IMG/VR virus record: IMGVR_UViG_3300030329_004267
Span: 6,906-47,085 of that record
Length of the DNA stretch: 40,180 nt
Reading direction: 5' to 3' (one strand)
Source of the DNA: a virus
Position 1 is the first letter of the stretch; each line of letters opens with the position of its first letter. A program made the translations under genes and the position numbers. This document shows positions 34,534-40,180 of the stretch, piece by piece. Under the pieces are notes generated by a model that was not told where the DNA came from, did no database searches, and saw nothing but the letters and a program-made list of their open reading frames with translations.

Positions 34534-34743
34534 TCAAAACAACTTATCTTCTAGTTCATTAAGTCTAAATTCAAGACCTTCAATAAACTTATCATCAATG
34601 TAAGTTCCATGAATTGTTGTTCTCTTTCTATTACATTTACATTTAGATATTAACTCTTTGTAAAAATTAATAACACCTCTTTTTCCAGGTGGCATTGAAT
34701 CTCCACCTTCATGCAGTTGAATTGGAACTATTTTTCTTCCCAT
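34534..34743 (-). CDS. Unknown 69-residue protein
   Basis: A small basic protein with a C-terminal amphipathic helix (FIEGLEFRLNELEDKLF) and a central KCKCNRKR cluster. AAGGAG precedes the ATG by five bases. It lies between the RuvC-like and PD-(D/E)XK nuclease genes, so a link to DNA processing is plausible. No family is recognised. Confidence 0.6.
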   Translation of the reverse strand: MGRKIVPIQLHEGGDSMPPGKRGVINFYKELISKCKCNRKRTTIHGTYIDDKFIEGLEFRLNELEDKLF

Positions 34744-34756
34744 TTTATCTCCTTTA

Positions 34757-35266
34757 TTATTTGTTAAAAAATTCTTCTTTTGCGTAATGTGCTATGAGAA
34801 TTGAATCTGCCATAGCTAAAGTTACTCTTTTAATATTTGGGTACAACTTCTTTGCTTTTTCTTTTAACCATTTTTTTCTCTCATTATATTCCATACCTTT
34901 AGGACAGTTAAAGTATTGAATCCATTTGCTAGGCAAAGTAGTATGTAACTCTATATCTTTCATTGCAATTATACCAAACCATAAACCATAATTAAATCCA
35001 TAAGCAAAAGCATGCCTAGAACCGTTAGTTGGCCTTGCCCATACCCTTTCAATTAAAATTCCTATATTATGTGGTGCTGTATTACCTATAAAATATTGGA
35101 AAAACATAGCCATATCGACAGGTTCTTTAGGACACTTAATACTTTCTATACCTTCATCAGAAATTAATGTAATTCCGCCTGATTTTCCTGGGTCAATCCC
35201 AATGAATTTAGTCAAATGGGAGAATTGATTTTTGGATTTGTTCTTCTTGTTCTGCTTCTTTTTCAT
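34757..35266 (-). CDS. RuvC-like Holliday junction resolvase
   Basis: An RNase H-fold nuclease of 169 residues expected to cleave four-way junctions formed by recombination-dependent replication. It shows FIGIDPGKSGGI with catalytic Asp25, then ILIERV with Glu73, and the C-terminal AMADSILIAHYA with Asp154, the order of RuvC acidic residues. The N-terminus is a lysine-rich extension (KKKQNKKNKSK). It overlaps the helicase 3' end by 59 bases; AAGGTG lies about eight bases upstream of the ATG. A TTG at codon 18 is a less likely start. Confidence 0.85.
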   Translation of the reverse strand: MKKKQNKKNKSKNQFSHLTKFIGIDPGKSGGITLISDEGIESIKCPKEPVDMAMFFQYFIGNTAPHNIGILIERVWARPTNGSRHAFAYGFNYGLWFGIIAMKDIELHTTLPSKWIQYFNCPKGMEYNERKKWLKEKAKKLYPNIKRVTLAMADSILIAHYAKEEFFNK

Positions 35267-36548
35267 TATTATACACCTTACATTTATCTCCTTTATACCC
35301 TAGATGAATATCTCCAGTCTGTCCATATCTAACTTTTCTAGCACATAAAGTAATTATATCTCTTCCTAAGTCACTCTTAGGGTTAACTTTGTATTCGTAA
35401 TAAACAAATAACACGTTCTCTGCTACCTGCTCAATAGCACCACTCTCTGCTAAATCTGAAAGCTGAGGTCTTCCACCGTTACCACGGTATTCTACATTTC
35501 TATTTAATTGTGAAGCTAATACAATGGCTGCTTTTTGTTCTTTTGCCATCCATTTGTAGTCATTAACTAACTTCTCAATTTGAAATCTTCTATCTAATTT
35601 AGACTCTAAAGCAATTAACTGAATATAGTCATCAAATATTACATCAGGTTTGAACTTCTTAACTTCGATAGACGAAGAAGAAAAATCCCTGAGATTATCA
35701 AACATAACGAAGTTATCTTTAGAATACTTCTTAACAATTTTCCTACGAACCCTTTCAAGCTCCTCAAGTCCTTTGTCATCATAAATCCCCTTTCTTATCA
35801 TTGAATAGGATAGGCTGTCAGATTCGAGGCAGATTAACTTTTTCATAACCTCAACATTAGGTAACTCTCTATTAAACAGCATGACACGGTATCCGTTATC
35901 AAGCATTCTCGACAGGAGGTTGAGCATATACGTAGTTTTCCCATGTCCAGGTCGTCCTCCAATGATACTCACTTCACCTCGTGTTAATCCACCTGCGAAT
36001 CTGTCAACACTTTCATATCCAGTTGAAATTAATTTTGATTCTCTAGAACTTATATCGTTTATAGCTAAGTTTAAAGAATCATCTATACTAAAATTTTGCG
36101 ATGGTCTAATTTCGATAAGACTTCCAAGTAGTGTGTGTGTTTCTAGAAGGGTATCGTGTGCATTCGATAGATTCTTAGAAGCCTTATCTTTAATTTCTGT
36201 TGCCTTTTCTATAAGCTGCCTTAATAAATATTTTTCATATATTTGGTGTGCATATGTTTTGCTCATACCACCAGTAGTGGCGCTAGTAAAACATTTAGTA
36301 ACGTATTCAGTATTTAATCCTATTAGCATTTCATCTTTATTCAAAGAATTGCAAACAGTAATCAAATCAATAGGCATTTGTTTTTTCTTTAAGTCTGTAA
36401 TTTTATCCCAAAGCATCTTTGCTAAGTCTTGATAAAAAACCGTTCCACCTCTTAAATATGGCGCAACGTTATCATATTCATCCTCGTAATTCATTACATT
36501 TCCGAGAATAATATCCTCCGTTTCCTCGCTAAAAGGAATTTCTTCCAT
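35208..36548 (-). CDS. dnaB: Replicative DNA helicase, DnaB family
   Basis: Hexameric 5'-3' helicase that opens the replication fork. The N-terminal helical domain spans about residues 1-125. The RecA-type domain has Walker A GGRPGHGKTT (197-206), the catalytic glutamate in FNRELP (Glu228), Walker B DVIFDDYIQL (302-311), SQLNR (346-350) and the SDLAESGAIEQ segment (364-374). Length (446) is typical. AGGAG lies eight bases before the ATG. No helicase loader or primase gene is visible nearby, so it may use host primase or load itself. Confidence 0.95.
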   Translation of the reverse strand: MEEIPFSEETEDIILGNVMNYEDEYDNVAPYLRGGTVFYQDLAKMLWDKITDLKKKQMPIDLITVCNSLNKDEMLIGLNTEYVTKCFTSATTGGMSKTYAHQIYEKYLLRQLIEKATEIKDKASKNLSNAHDTLLETHTLLGSLIEIRPSQNFSIDDSLNLAINDISSRESKLISTGYESVDRFAGGLTRGEVSIIGGRPGHGKTTYMLNLLSRMLDNGYRVMLFNRELPNVEVMKKLICLESDSLSYSMIRKGIYDDKGLEELERVRRKIVKKYSKDNFVMFDNLRDFSSSSIEVKKFKPDVIFDDYIQLIALESKLDRRFQIEKLVNDYKWMAKEQKAAIVLASQLNRNVEYRGNGGRPQLSDLAESGAIEQVAENVLFVYYEYKVNPKSDLGRDIITLCARKVRYGQTGDIHLGYKGDKCKVYNNEKEAEQEEQIQKSILPFD

Positions 36549-36578
36549 TGTATATGCTCCTTTCTCCTGTCCGAGACT

Positions 36579-36779
36579 CTAGTCTATATTTTTTTGCAAA
36601 TCATCCTGGATAGCTTTTACTATCGCAGTAGAAACCTCTTCCTTACTAACATTATTCACTTGATAAATATGTTGTCCATCTTGTGAAGGAAGTTGCTCAA
36701 GAGGATTTGCTTTAAAGTATAAACCCCAATTATTATTATCCAACAATTGTTCTATTATTTTTTGTAGGTCGTTTACCAT
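36579..36779 (-). CDS. Unknown 66-residue protein
   Basis: I chose the ATG at 36779 because AGAGGA lies just upstream; a longer reading back to 36944 would overlap the next gene extensively and has no ribosome binding site. The product has a helical start (VNDLQKIIEQLLDNNNWG), a short loop and a C-terminal acidic helix (STAIVKAIQDDLQKNID). It sits just upstream of the helicase in the leftward operon. A replication accessory role is possible but unsupported. Confidence 0.55.
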   Translation of the reverse strand: MVNDLQKIIEQLLDNNNWGLYFKANPLEQLPSQDGQHIYQVNNVSKEEVSTAIVKAIQDDLQKNID

Positions 36780-36801
36780 TTTGTCCTCTACTTGTTTGTA
36801 A

Positions 36802-37104
36802 TTACTTAGTTTTTTTTGATACAGCCTTGCTTGAGCTCTTTTTAGGAACGTCTTGTTGTTTATCAGATAAACTGTCCTTAGCTCCGTCTGAATCCTCTGA
36901 TTTCTGTTCAGATTTATTTTTTTGAATGTATTTTTTAAATCCATCTATATCCTCTTTATATTCGATATACCAATCAAGAAGCCTGTCTATTCCAAGAACA
37001 AACGCTCGATTTTCTTCAATGCTTTTAAAAGCAAGATTTATACCTTCTCTATTTTCCAGAACTATTTGATTTAGCTCCTTTATTGTTGGTTTTTTTCTTG
37101 ACAT
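36802..37104 (-). CDS. Unknown helical protein with Lys/Ser-rich tail
   Basis: The start at 37104 has an excellent AAGGAG five bases upstream, so I prefer it to an in-frame ATG at 37176. The 100-residue product has helices (IKELNQIVLENREGINLAFK, then DRLLDWYIEYKEDIDGF) followed by a disordered Lys/Ser/Asp tail. Its first 56 bases overlap the end of the preceding gene in another frame. It may pair with that coiled-coil protein. No family recognised. Confidence 0.6.
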   Translation of the reverse strand: MSRKKPTIKELNQIVLENREGINLAFKSIEENRAFVLGIDRLLDWYIEYKEDIDGFKKYIQKNKSEQKSEDSDGAKDSLSDKQQDVPKKSSSKAVSKKTK

Positions 37105-37270
37105 CTGTACTCCTTTTGTTATGTTTTTTGCTTTGAGACGCTTGTATTTTCTCAAATTTAACTCTAATACTTTCAAGTAATTGTATCATCTCCTCTACAG
37201 CACCTTCAAGCTTAAATATTCTTCTTTCATGCTTCTCTATATTATTTTCCATATCTATAGCTCTACCCAT
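37049..37270 (-). CDS. Small coiled-coil protein with basic tail
   Basis: A 73-residue protein with a long heptad-patterned helix (NIEKHERRIFKLEGAVEEMI, residues about 9-44) and a Lys/Ser/Asn-rich tail (QSKKHNKRSTDVKKK). AAGGAG stands five bases before the ATG. It is the first gene after the structured RNA at 37292-37367, which could therefore act as its 5' untranslated control element. The function is unknown. Confidence 0.65.
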   Translation of the reverse strand: MGRAIDMENNIEKHERRIFKLEGAVEEMIQLLESIRVKFEKIQASQSKKHNKRSTDVKKKTNNKGAKSNSSGK

Positions 37271-37291
37271 AATTTCTCCTTATTTAAGTTA

Positions 37292-37367
37292 AGACAGCCA
37301 CCCACATCGGTTAAGATAGTTGCGAAGTGTCGCAAAGGTAGGACATTCGGAACGTGAGTGACTGCCT
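37292..37367 (-). ncRNA. Multi-branched structured RNA, unknown family
   Basis: Read leftward. P1: bases 37367-37356 pair with 37303-37292 over 12 consecutive positions. Three of these are G-U pairs that would be A-C mismatches in the opposite RNA, so only the transcribed strand folds fully. P2: 37355-37343, ACGTT/AATGT with a CCG loop, directly stacked on P1. P3: TTGCGA 37335-37330 with TCGCAA 37325-37320, loop CACT. Single-stranded joints of 7 nt (37342-37336) and 16 nt (37319-37304) remain. The element lies between the SSB-like stop and the ribosome binding site at 37276-37281. There is no U-run after P1, so it is not a simple terminator. It could be a 5' UTR switch or an independent RNA. 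Confidence 0.65.
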
Positions 37368-37377
37368 ATAATTATTA

Positions 37378-38007
37378 TTAAAATGGAATTTCATCCAAAT
37401 TAGTTTTTTCTATTGTTTTATCTTTTCCATCTTCCCAAATGTTAAAATATTTAATAACAAGAGGTGTTGTATCAAAACCCTTACTATTCTTATAAGGTCT
37501 CCCATATTTAGTGGTAACCTTAACAGCCTTACCAAGAATTTCTTCCTCAACTATAGAAGGCAATTGTTTAACAGTAACCTCATTACCGTCTATTTCTTTT
37601 TTAACTTCTTTACATTCTAACCCAATGGCTTCGCAAAACTTTAAGTAACCCATATTCATATCAGGTCTTCCCTTAAAGGAATCATTAGGTCCTGGTTCTA
37701 AATATCTAAAAATACCGTCAGACCTTAATTTTCTTCCTATAAACTCTTTACCATCAACCATTTTGTCTTCAACTTTATACTTGTTACCTTCATTTTCTTT
37801 AGCTAACTGAACATAAAAGTTATATATTCTAGCTTTATATTCACCACCTTTAACATCATACACATTAGATTTTATATCAACAATATGTCCAACATATGTT
37901 CCAGGTACTGCTGGTACAAATACATTCTCTTTTTTAGGTGATTTGTTTTCAACGAAAAAACTACTCTCAGTAGAGCTGTCAAAAACATTATCTATTTCGT
38001 TTGTCAT
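37378..38007 (-). CDS. Single-stranded DNA-binding-like protein
   Basis: A 209-residue protein. The C-terminus NLDEIPF matches the acidic, hydrophobic tip of SSB proteins that recruits partners. The middle shows strands of an OB-type fold (TYVGHIVDIKSNVYD, YKARIYNFYVQLAKE, AVKVTTKYGRPY). An alternative is a DUF669-type accessory of phage annealases. It lies directly downstream of the Rad52-type gene, which fits protecting and presenting ssDNA for annealing. AAGGAG lies five bases before the ATG. Confidence 0.75.
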   Translation of the reverse strand: MTNEIDNVFDSSTESSFFVENKSPKKENVFVPAVPGTYVGHIVDIKSNVYDVKGGEYKARIYNFYVQLAKENEGNKYKVEDKMVDGKEFIGRKLRSDGIFRYLEPGPNDSFKGRPDMNMGYLKFCEAIGLECKEVKKEIDGNEVTVKQLPSIVEEEILGKAVKVTTKYGRPYKNSKGFDTTPLVIKYFNIWEDGKDKTIEKTNLDEIPF

Positions 38008-38020
38008 CTTTACTCCTTGT

Positions 38021-38479
38021 TTACTTTTTTGGTTTCCAGTTTTTAGGTGGATACCATTTACCGTTAAATTCAGTCATTTCAGCCCTATATTTACTACTAT
38101 CAAGGCTATATAAGTCTCTGCCTATACCAAACTGAACTGCCGCTCTCTTAAATGCATCACTTGCTTCACCCTTTTGTTTTTCAACATTAGATTCAGTTCC
38201 ACAATCCATTTTAGATACCACACCTATTGTGTTATCATCCCTAACAAAATTAATGGTAATTCTACAAAAAAGGTTACCTTTTATTTCTAAAAAGTCTGAA
38301 CCCCAATTTCCTACACCAACAACTTCGTCAAGTTTGTCTTGAACATACCTAGCATCAACATAACATAGCATATTACCTAACTTTTGACCTTGATAGGTAA
38401 AAGTATTACCAACTCTATATTTCCTCTCATTTTCAGGCGTTTCTGCATGTAGCTTTTTCAAGTCTTTTTCTTTTATCAT
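38021..38479 (-). CDS. Rad52/Sak-type single-strand annealing protein
   Basis: Promotes annealing of complementary ssDNA in phage recombination. The start at 38479 has AGGAGGT three bases upstream, so it is preferred to an ATG at 38521 inside the exonuclease gene. The 152-residue protein shows the Rad52-type core: YVDARYVQDKLDEVVGVGNW, the strand pair around LFCRITINFV, DCGTES, and the signature KGEASDAFKRAAVQFGIGRD followed by LYSLDSSKY. It forms an exonuclease-annealase-SSB trio with its neighbours. Confidence 0.9.
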   Translation of the reverse strand: MIKEKDLKKLHAETPENERKYRVGNTFTYQGQKLGNMLCYVDARYVQDKLDEVVGVGNWGSDFLEIKGNLFCRITINFVRDDNTIGVVSKMDCGTESNVEKQKGEASDAFKRAAVQFGIGRDLYSLDSSKYRAEMTEFNGKWYPPKNWKPKK

Positions 38480-38492
38480 TTTACCTCCTGTA

Positions 38493-39254
38493 TTAAAATG
38501 AAGGTGGTCTACAATGGTCATAAAATTGACAATACCTGCAATTCCAAGAACTGGCAGGACTCACGCCAAGATTAAACATAGGTAAACCACCCTTTATTTC
38601 TTCATTAACATTCTTCCAAAATCTCTTAGCTTTATCTACATAGTCAAGCGATACTGGAATTACTTTCATCCTTGAATCATCTTTCTTGTAGTAACACAAG
38701 AACATTCCATCAAGTCTTCCAAATTCTTTCTTTATTCCATATCCATAAGTTCCAAGCTGTAGCTCTTGGTGGTCAGATTGGTTGGGGGATTTATATTTTC
38801 TACCAAACTTTAGCGACCACGAAAAGCTAGCCATAGTTTTAAAATCATACAAATAAACTTTATCATTACATTCAATAACAAGGTCGTAGAAACCACGAAC
38901 ATTAAACTCAGGTATTAGAATCTCTTTTTCCATATGTATTTCAAACTTTTTTTCTTTTACTTCTTTTTCTTTTTTTAATAGATAACTATTATAGTTAACT
39001 ATATTAGTAAAGGCAGATTGTAAGTCTTCATGCACAATAGTTCCAAGTCTTAAAAGCCTGGAACTTCTTTTATCTGGGGGATTTGTAGGGTGTACGTTTT
39101 CCACACTAGAATAGTAAATCTTTCTAGCACAATTACCAGAGTTGCTCGCTTGAAAGTAATGTTCGTTACCTTTGTAGCGTTCTTCTTTATTTTTCTCGTT
39201 TTGTTTGTTTATGTAGTCTTCGTATACCTTTTCAATATCAACAGGGTTAAACAC
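38493..39254 (-). CDS. Cas4/AddB-like PD-(D/E)XK exonuclease with Fe-S cysteines
   Basis: A 253-residue nuclease, probably resecting DNA ends to feed the annealase. Motifs in order: SNSGNCARKIYY with Cys42; LGTIVHEDL with His75; GFYDLVI with Asp124; YDFKTM with Asp137 and Lys139; QLGTY (Q166-x3-Y170); and the C-terminal NCRYCQFYDHC with Cys239, 242 and 248. Cys42 plus the three late cysteines match the 4Fe-4S cluster of Cas4 and AddB. The start is GTG with AAGGA upstream and overlaps the regulator's stop by eight bases. No cas1/cas2 or CRISPR array is present, so this is a recombination nuclease. Confidence 0.88.
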   Translation of the reverse strand: MFNPVDIEKVYEDYINKQNEKNKEERYKGNEHYFQASNSGNCARKIYYSSVENVHPTNPPDKRSSRLLRLGTIVHEDLQSAFTNIVNYNSYLLKKEKEVKEKKFEIHMEKEILIPEFNVRGFYDLVIECNDKVYLYDFKTMASFSWSLKFGRKYKSPNQSDHQELQLGTYGYGIKKEFGRLDGMFLCYYKKDDSRMKVIPVSLDYVDKAKRFWKNVNEEIKGGLPMFNLGVSPASSWNCRYCQFYDHCRPPSF

Positions 39255-39411
39255 TTATCTTTCCTTGAGCGTAGCTATCAATTAGCTTTAATAGGCACTC
39301 GTTGTAGGTGTTCATTTCTCCTTGAAGCAACTTAATCTTAAATTGTCTCCAAGTATCTGGTGGTATATTCTTTATGATATACTGCTTTGATTTTACTTCA
39401 TTATTTTCCAT
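39247..39411 (-). CDS. Ribbon-helix-helix DNA-binding regulator
   Basis: A 54-residue protein matching the Arc/CopG fold: strand KQYIIKNIP (residues about 9-17), helix A DTWRQFKIKLL, a GEMNTY turn, and helix B NECLLKLIDSYAQ. Such proteins dimerise, put the strand into the major groove and often bind repeats. GAGG lies five bases before the ATG. It is the only recognisable transcription factor in the window. Candidate targets are the inverted repeat at 39430-39451 just upstream and the phased TTACAA iterons at 2-143 (inference). Confidence 0.75.
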   Translation of the reverse strand: MENNEVKSKQYIIKNIPPDTWRQFKIKLLQGEMNTYNECLLKLIDSYAQGKISV

Positions 39412-39429
39412 TATAACCTCTCATGTTAG

Positions 39430-39451
39430 TTAGGATTGCTATATAACCTAA
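39430..39451. promoter_or_regulatory. Possible operator upstream of the regulator
   Basis: An inverted repeat of TTAGG (39430-39434) and CCTAA (39447-39451) with a 12-bp AT-rich spacer lies 19 bp upstream of the ribbon-helix-helix gene, in the 74-bp gap between it and the micropeptide genes. The arms are short, so chance occurrence is possible. Confidence 0.3.
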
Positions 39452-39485
39452 TACATATTAAATTAAATAACAATAGTTATTTTAA

Positions 39486-39569
39486 TTATTCAATTACTAA
39501 ATAGCATAAATAGAACAGAAATGCTAAAAATATATAAATCTTTATGTCTATTTCATATAAAAATTCCAT
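39486..39569 (-). CDS. Membrane micropeptide, 27 residues
   Basis: A very short gene starting in a TAATG overlap with the 38-residue gene, with no ribosome binding site of its own. Almost all of it is one hydrophobic segment (IYIFLAFLFYLCYLVI, residues about 11-26) after an acidic start. It is kept only because it continues a coupled chain of membrane peptides; it could be chance. Confidence 0.38.
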   Translation of the reverse strand: MEFLYEIDIKIYIFLAFLFYLCYLVIE

Positions 39570-39685
39570 TATTTTGATAACCACGAAACAATTATCTTTA
39601 TCACTTTAAACCAAAATATAAAACCTGTTATAATTATAATCCACCAGGTTATTGGTCTGCAATATTTCCATAATAAACCCTTCAT
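39569..39685 (-). CDS. Membrane micropeptide, 38 residues
   Basis: GGAGG lies five bases before the ATG, and the start overlaps the previous stop as TAATG. The product has a Trp-rich membrane segment (ITWWIIIITGFIFWF, residues about 12-26) flanked by basic residues, then a second hydrophobic amphipathic stretch (VIKIIVSWLSK). It probably inserts in the host inner membrane. The role is unknown; host takeover or superinfection exclusion are typical of such early genes. Confidence 0.6.
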   Translation of the reverse strand: MKGLLWKYCRPITWWIIIITGFIFWFKVIKIIVSWLSK

Positions 39686-39777
39686 TACAACCTCCAATCA
39701 TCTTTTGATAACATTATATATGCAACACCCATAATCACAAGTGTGACAACTAATAATATAATTGTAGCTATATTCAT
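39685..39777 (-). CDS. Membrane micropeptide, 30 residues
   Basis: AGGAGG lies four to five bases before the ATG, a very strong ribosome binding site. The sequence is a single membrane helix (IATIILLVVTLVIMGVAYIM, residues 3-22) with a charged tail (SKDDWRL). Its start overlaps the stop of the 64-residue gene (ATGA), and its stop overlaps the next micropeptide start. Confidence 0.62.
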   Translation of the reverse strand: MNIATIILLVVTLVIMGVAYIMLSKDDWRL

Positions 39778-39968
39778 TTAGCCTCCTTTTTTGGTATTTG
39801 ATGTTCTCCAAAGATATTAATAAACATTTCTAAAATATCTTCATCGTCCCAAGAATCCCATCCCATTGTTCCAAATAACAATATTTCATGTAATTCTTTT
39901 TGAGACATTGACTCAGCTTCTCTGCGAGCCAACATATCTTTCATTTCCGCATAATTAGGTTTTTTCAT
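39774..39968 (-). CDS. Small acidic early protein
   Basis: A 64-residue protein: a charged helix (YAEMKDMLARREAESMSQKE), a leucine-containing helix, and an acidic Trp/Asp patch (GWDSWDDEDILEMF) before a short basic end. GAGAGGT precedes the ATG. It overlaps genes on both sides through ATGA. The acidic patch could mimic DNA or bind a host protein, but that is speculation. Confidence 0.6.
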   Translation of the reverse strand: MKKPNYAEMKDMLARREAESMSQKELHEILLFGTMGWDSWDDEDILEMFINIFGEHQIPKKEAK

Positions 39969-40108
39969 TTTTTACCTCTCTTTTTTTTGTTCCTTTCTTC
40001 GTGTGCTTCCGTTAAAGCCCATACAGCTTCACTAATATGGAAACACTCCATGCATTTATCAGAATCAAGAATTTTACATTCTTTTTGATGTTCTTCTATC
40101 CAATCCAT
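39965..40108 (-). CDS. Small Cys/His protein, possible zinc knuckle
   Basis: A 47-residue protein with Cys11, Cys19, Cys22 and His24 (KECKILDSDKCMECFH), a plausible single zinc site, followed by a helix and a basic tail (ERNKKKRGKK). AAGGAG lies five bases before the ATG. It is the first complete gene of the leftward arm inside the window and is coupled by ATGA to the next. The function is unknown. Confidence 0.55.
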   Translation of the reverse strand: MDWIEEHQKECKILDSDKCMECFHISEAVWALTEAHEERNKKKRGKK

Positions 40109-40180
40109 TTTTTCTCCTTTTAGGAATTATATCTTCTTTCATTTTTTTTATTATTTGTTCTTTGGTAAATACTCCTTCTC
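40074..40180 (-). CDS. Partial small gene running off the window edge
   Basis: An open leftward frame enters at the edge and ends at 40074, overlapping the 47-residue gene by 35 bases. The visible part reads EGVFTKEQIIKKMKEDIIP and then a basic stretch (KRRKNGLDRR). The start is not in the window, and no ATG follows the AAGGAG near the edge. It may be the end of a small early gene or a chance open frame. Confidence 0.3.
   Translation of the reverse strand, partial: EGVFTKEQIIKKMKEDIIPKRRKNGLDRRTSKRM

Noticed and set aside
35881-36432. 183-codon open frame on the + strand opposite the helicase gene
   Set aside because: Antisense shadow of a certain DnaB gene; composition is that of a reverse-complemented coding frame, with no start signal.
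36780-36944. N-terminal extension of the 66-residue gene
   Set aside because: It overlaps the neighbouring gene in another frame and lacks a ribosome binding site, while the ATG at 36779 has AGAGGA.
37105-37176. Upstream start for the 100-residue gene at 36802
   Set aside because: The ATG at 37104 has an ideal AAGGAG; the longer form would extend the overlap with the coiled-coil gene.
38480-38521. Upstream start for the Rad52-type gene
   Set aside because: The ATG at 38479 has AGGAGGT close by; the longer form starts inside the exonuclease gene.
38493-39254. A CRISPR-associated Cas4
   Set aside because: No cas1, cas2 or repeat-spacer array anywhere in the window; the neighbours are annealase and SSB-like genes, so a phage recombination exonuclease fits better.

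Overview
The window looks like most or all of the genome of a strictly lytic-looking, short-tailed (podovirus-type) double-stranded DNA bacteriophage. It is strongly AT-rich. Genes are packed with TAATG or ATGA stop/start overlaps and mostly have clear AGGAG-type ribosome binding sites, so the host uses Shine-Dalgarno initiation; this argues against Bacteroidota. I see no integrase, partitioning genes, host housekeeping genes or tRNA. The host cannot be named from the sequence; the AT richness and family content would fit an aquatic or marine bacterium (inference).

Layout. (1) 1-675 is non-coding and control-like: 51-bp-spaced iterons with helically phased TTACAA half-sites, a perfect TATAAT, a G-rich tract and a series of stem-loops. 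(2) 676-34076, all on the + strand, is the virion arm. It runs: small terminase, zinc ribbon, lysozyme, large terminase, portal, scaffold, major capsid protein, capsid/decoration proteins including a carbohydrate-binding-like one, connector-type proteins, a set of paralogous beta-rich proteins, holin candidates, a calcineurin-like phosphoesterase, a 1671-residue tail nozzle-like protein, a tail fibre, and four proteins placed like ejection (internal virion) proteins, ending with one of 2033 residues. (3) 34073-40180, all on the - strand, is the DNA-metabolism/early arm. In transcription order it runs: very small early proteins including three membrane micropeptides, a ribbon-helix-helix regulator, a Cas4/AddB-like iron-sulphur exonuclease, a Rad52/Sak-type annealing protein, an SSB-like protein, a structured RNA, small coiled-coil proteins, a DnaB helicase, a RuvC-like resolvase and a PD-(D/E)XK nuclease. 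The two arms converge with overlapping stop codons.

How it fits together. No DNA polymerase, primase or RNA polymerase gene is visible, so replication probably borrows host enzymes and combines a phage helicase with exonuclease-plus-annealase recombination; RuvC-like and PD-(D/E)XK nucleases would resolve branched DNA before terminase packaging. If the molecule is circular or circularly permuted, 1-675 lies between two divergent arms and would be the natural origin/switch region; the ends of the window do not prove this.

The least explained and most interesting elements are: a - strand multi-branched RNA at 37292-37367 whose 12-bp closing stem pairs fully only in the transcribed orientation; the phased iterons plus structured + strand leader at 1-562; mutually exclusive hairpins at 8691-8735; a repeated virion-protein fold scattered through the structural arm; and a coupled chain of membrane micropeptides at 39486-39777.
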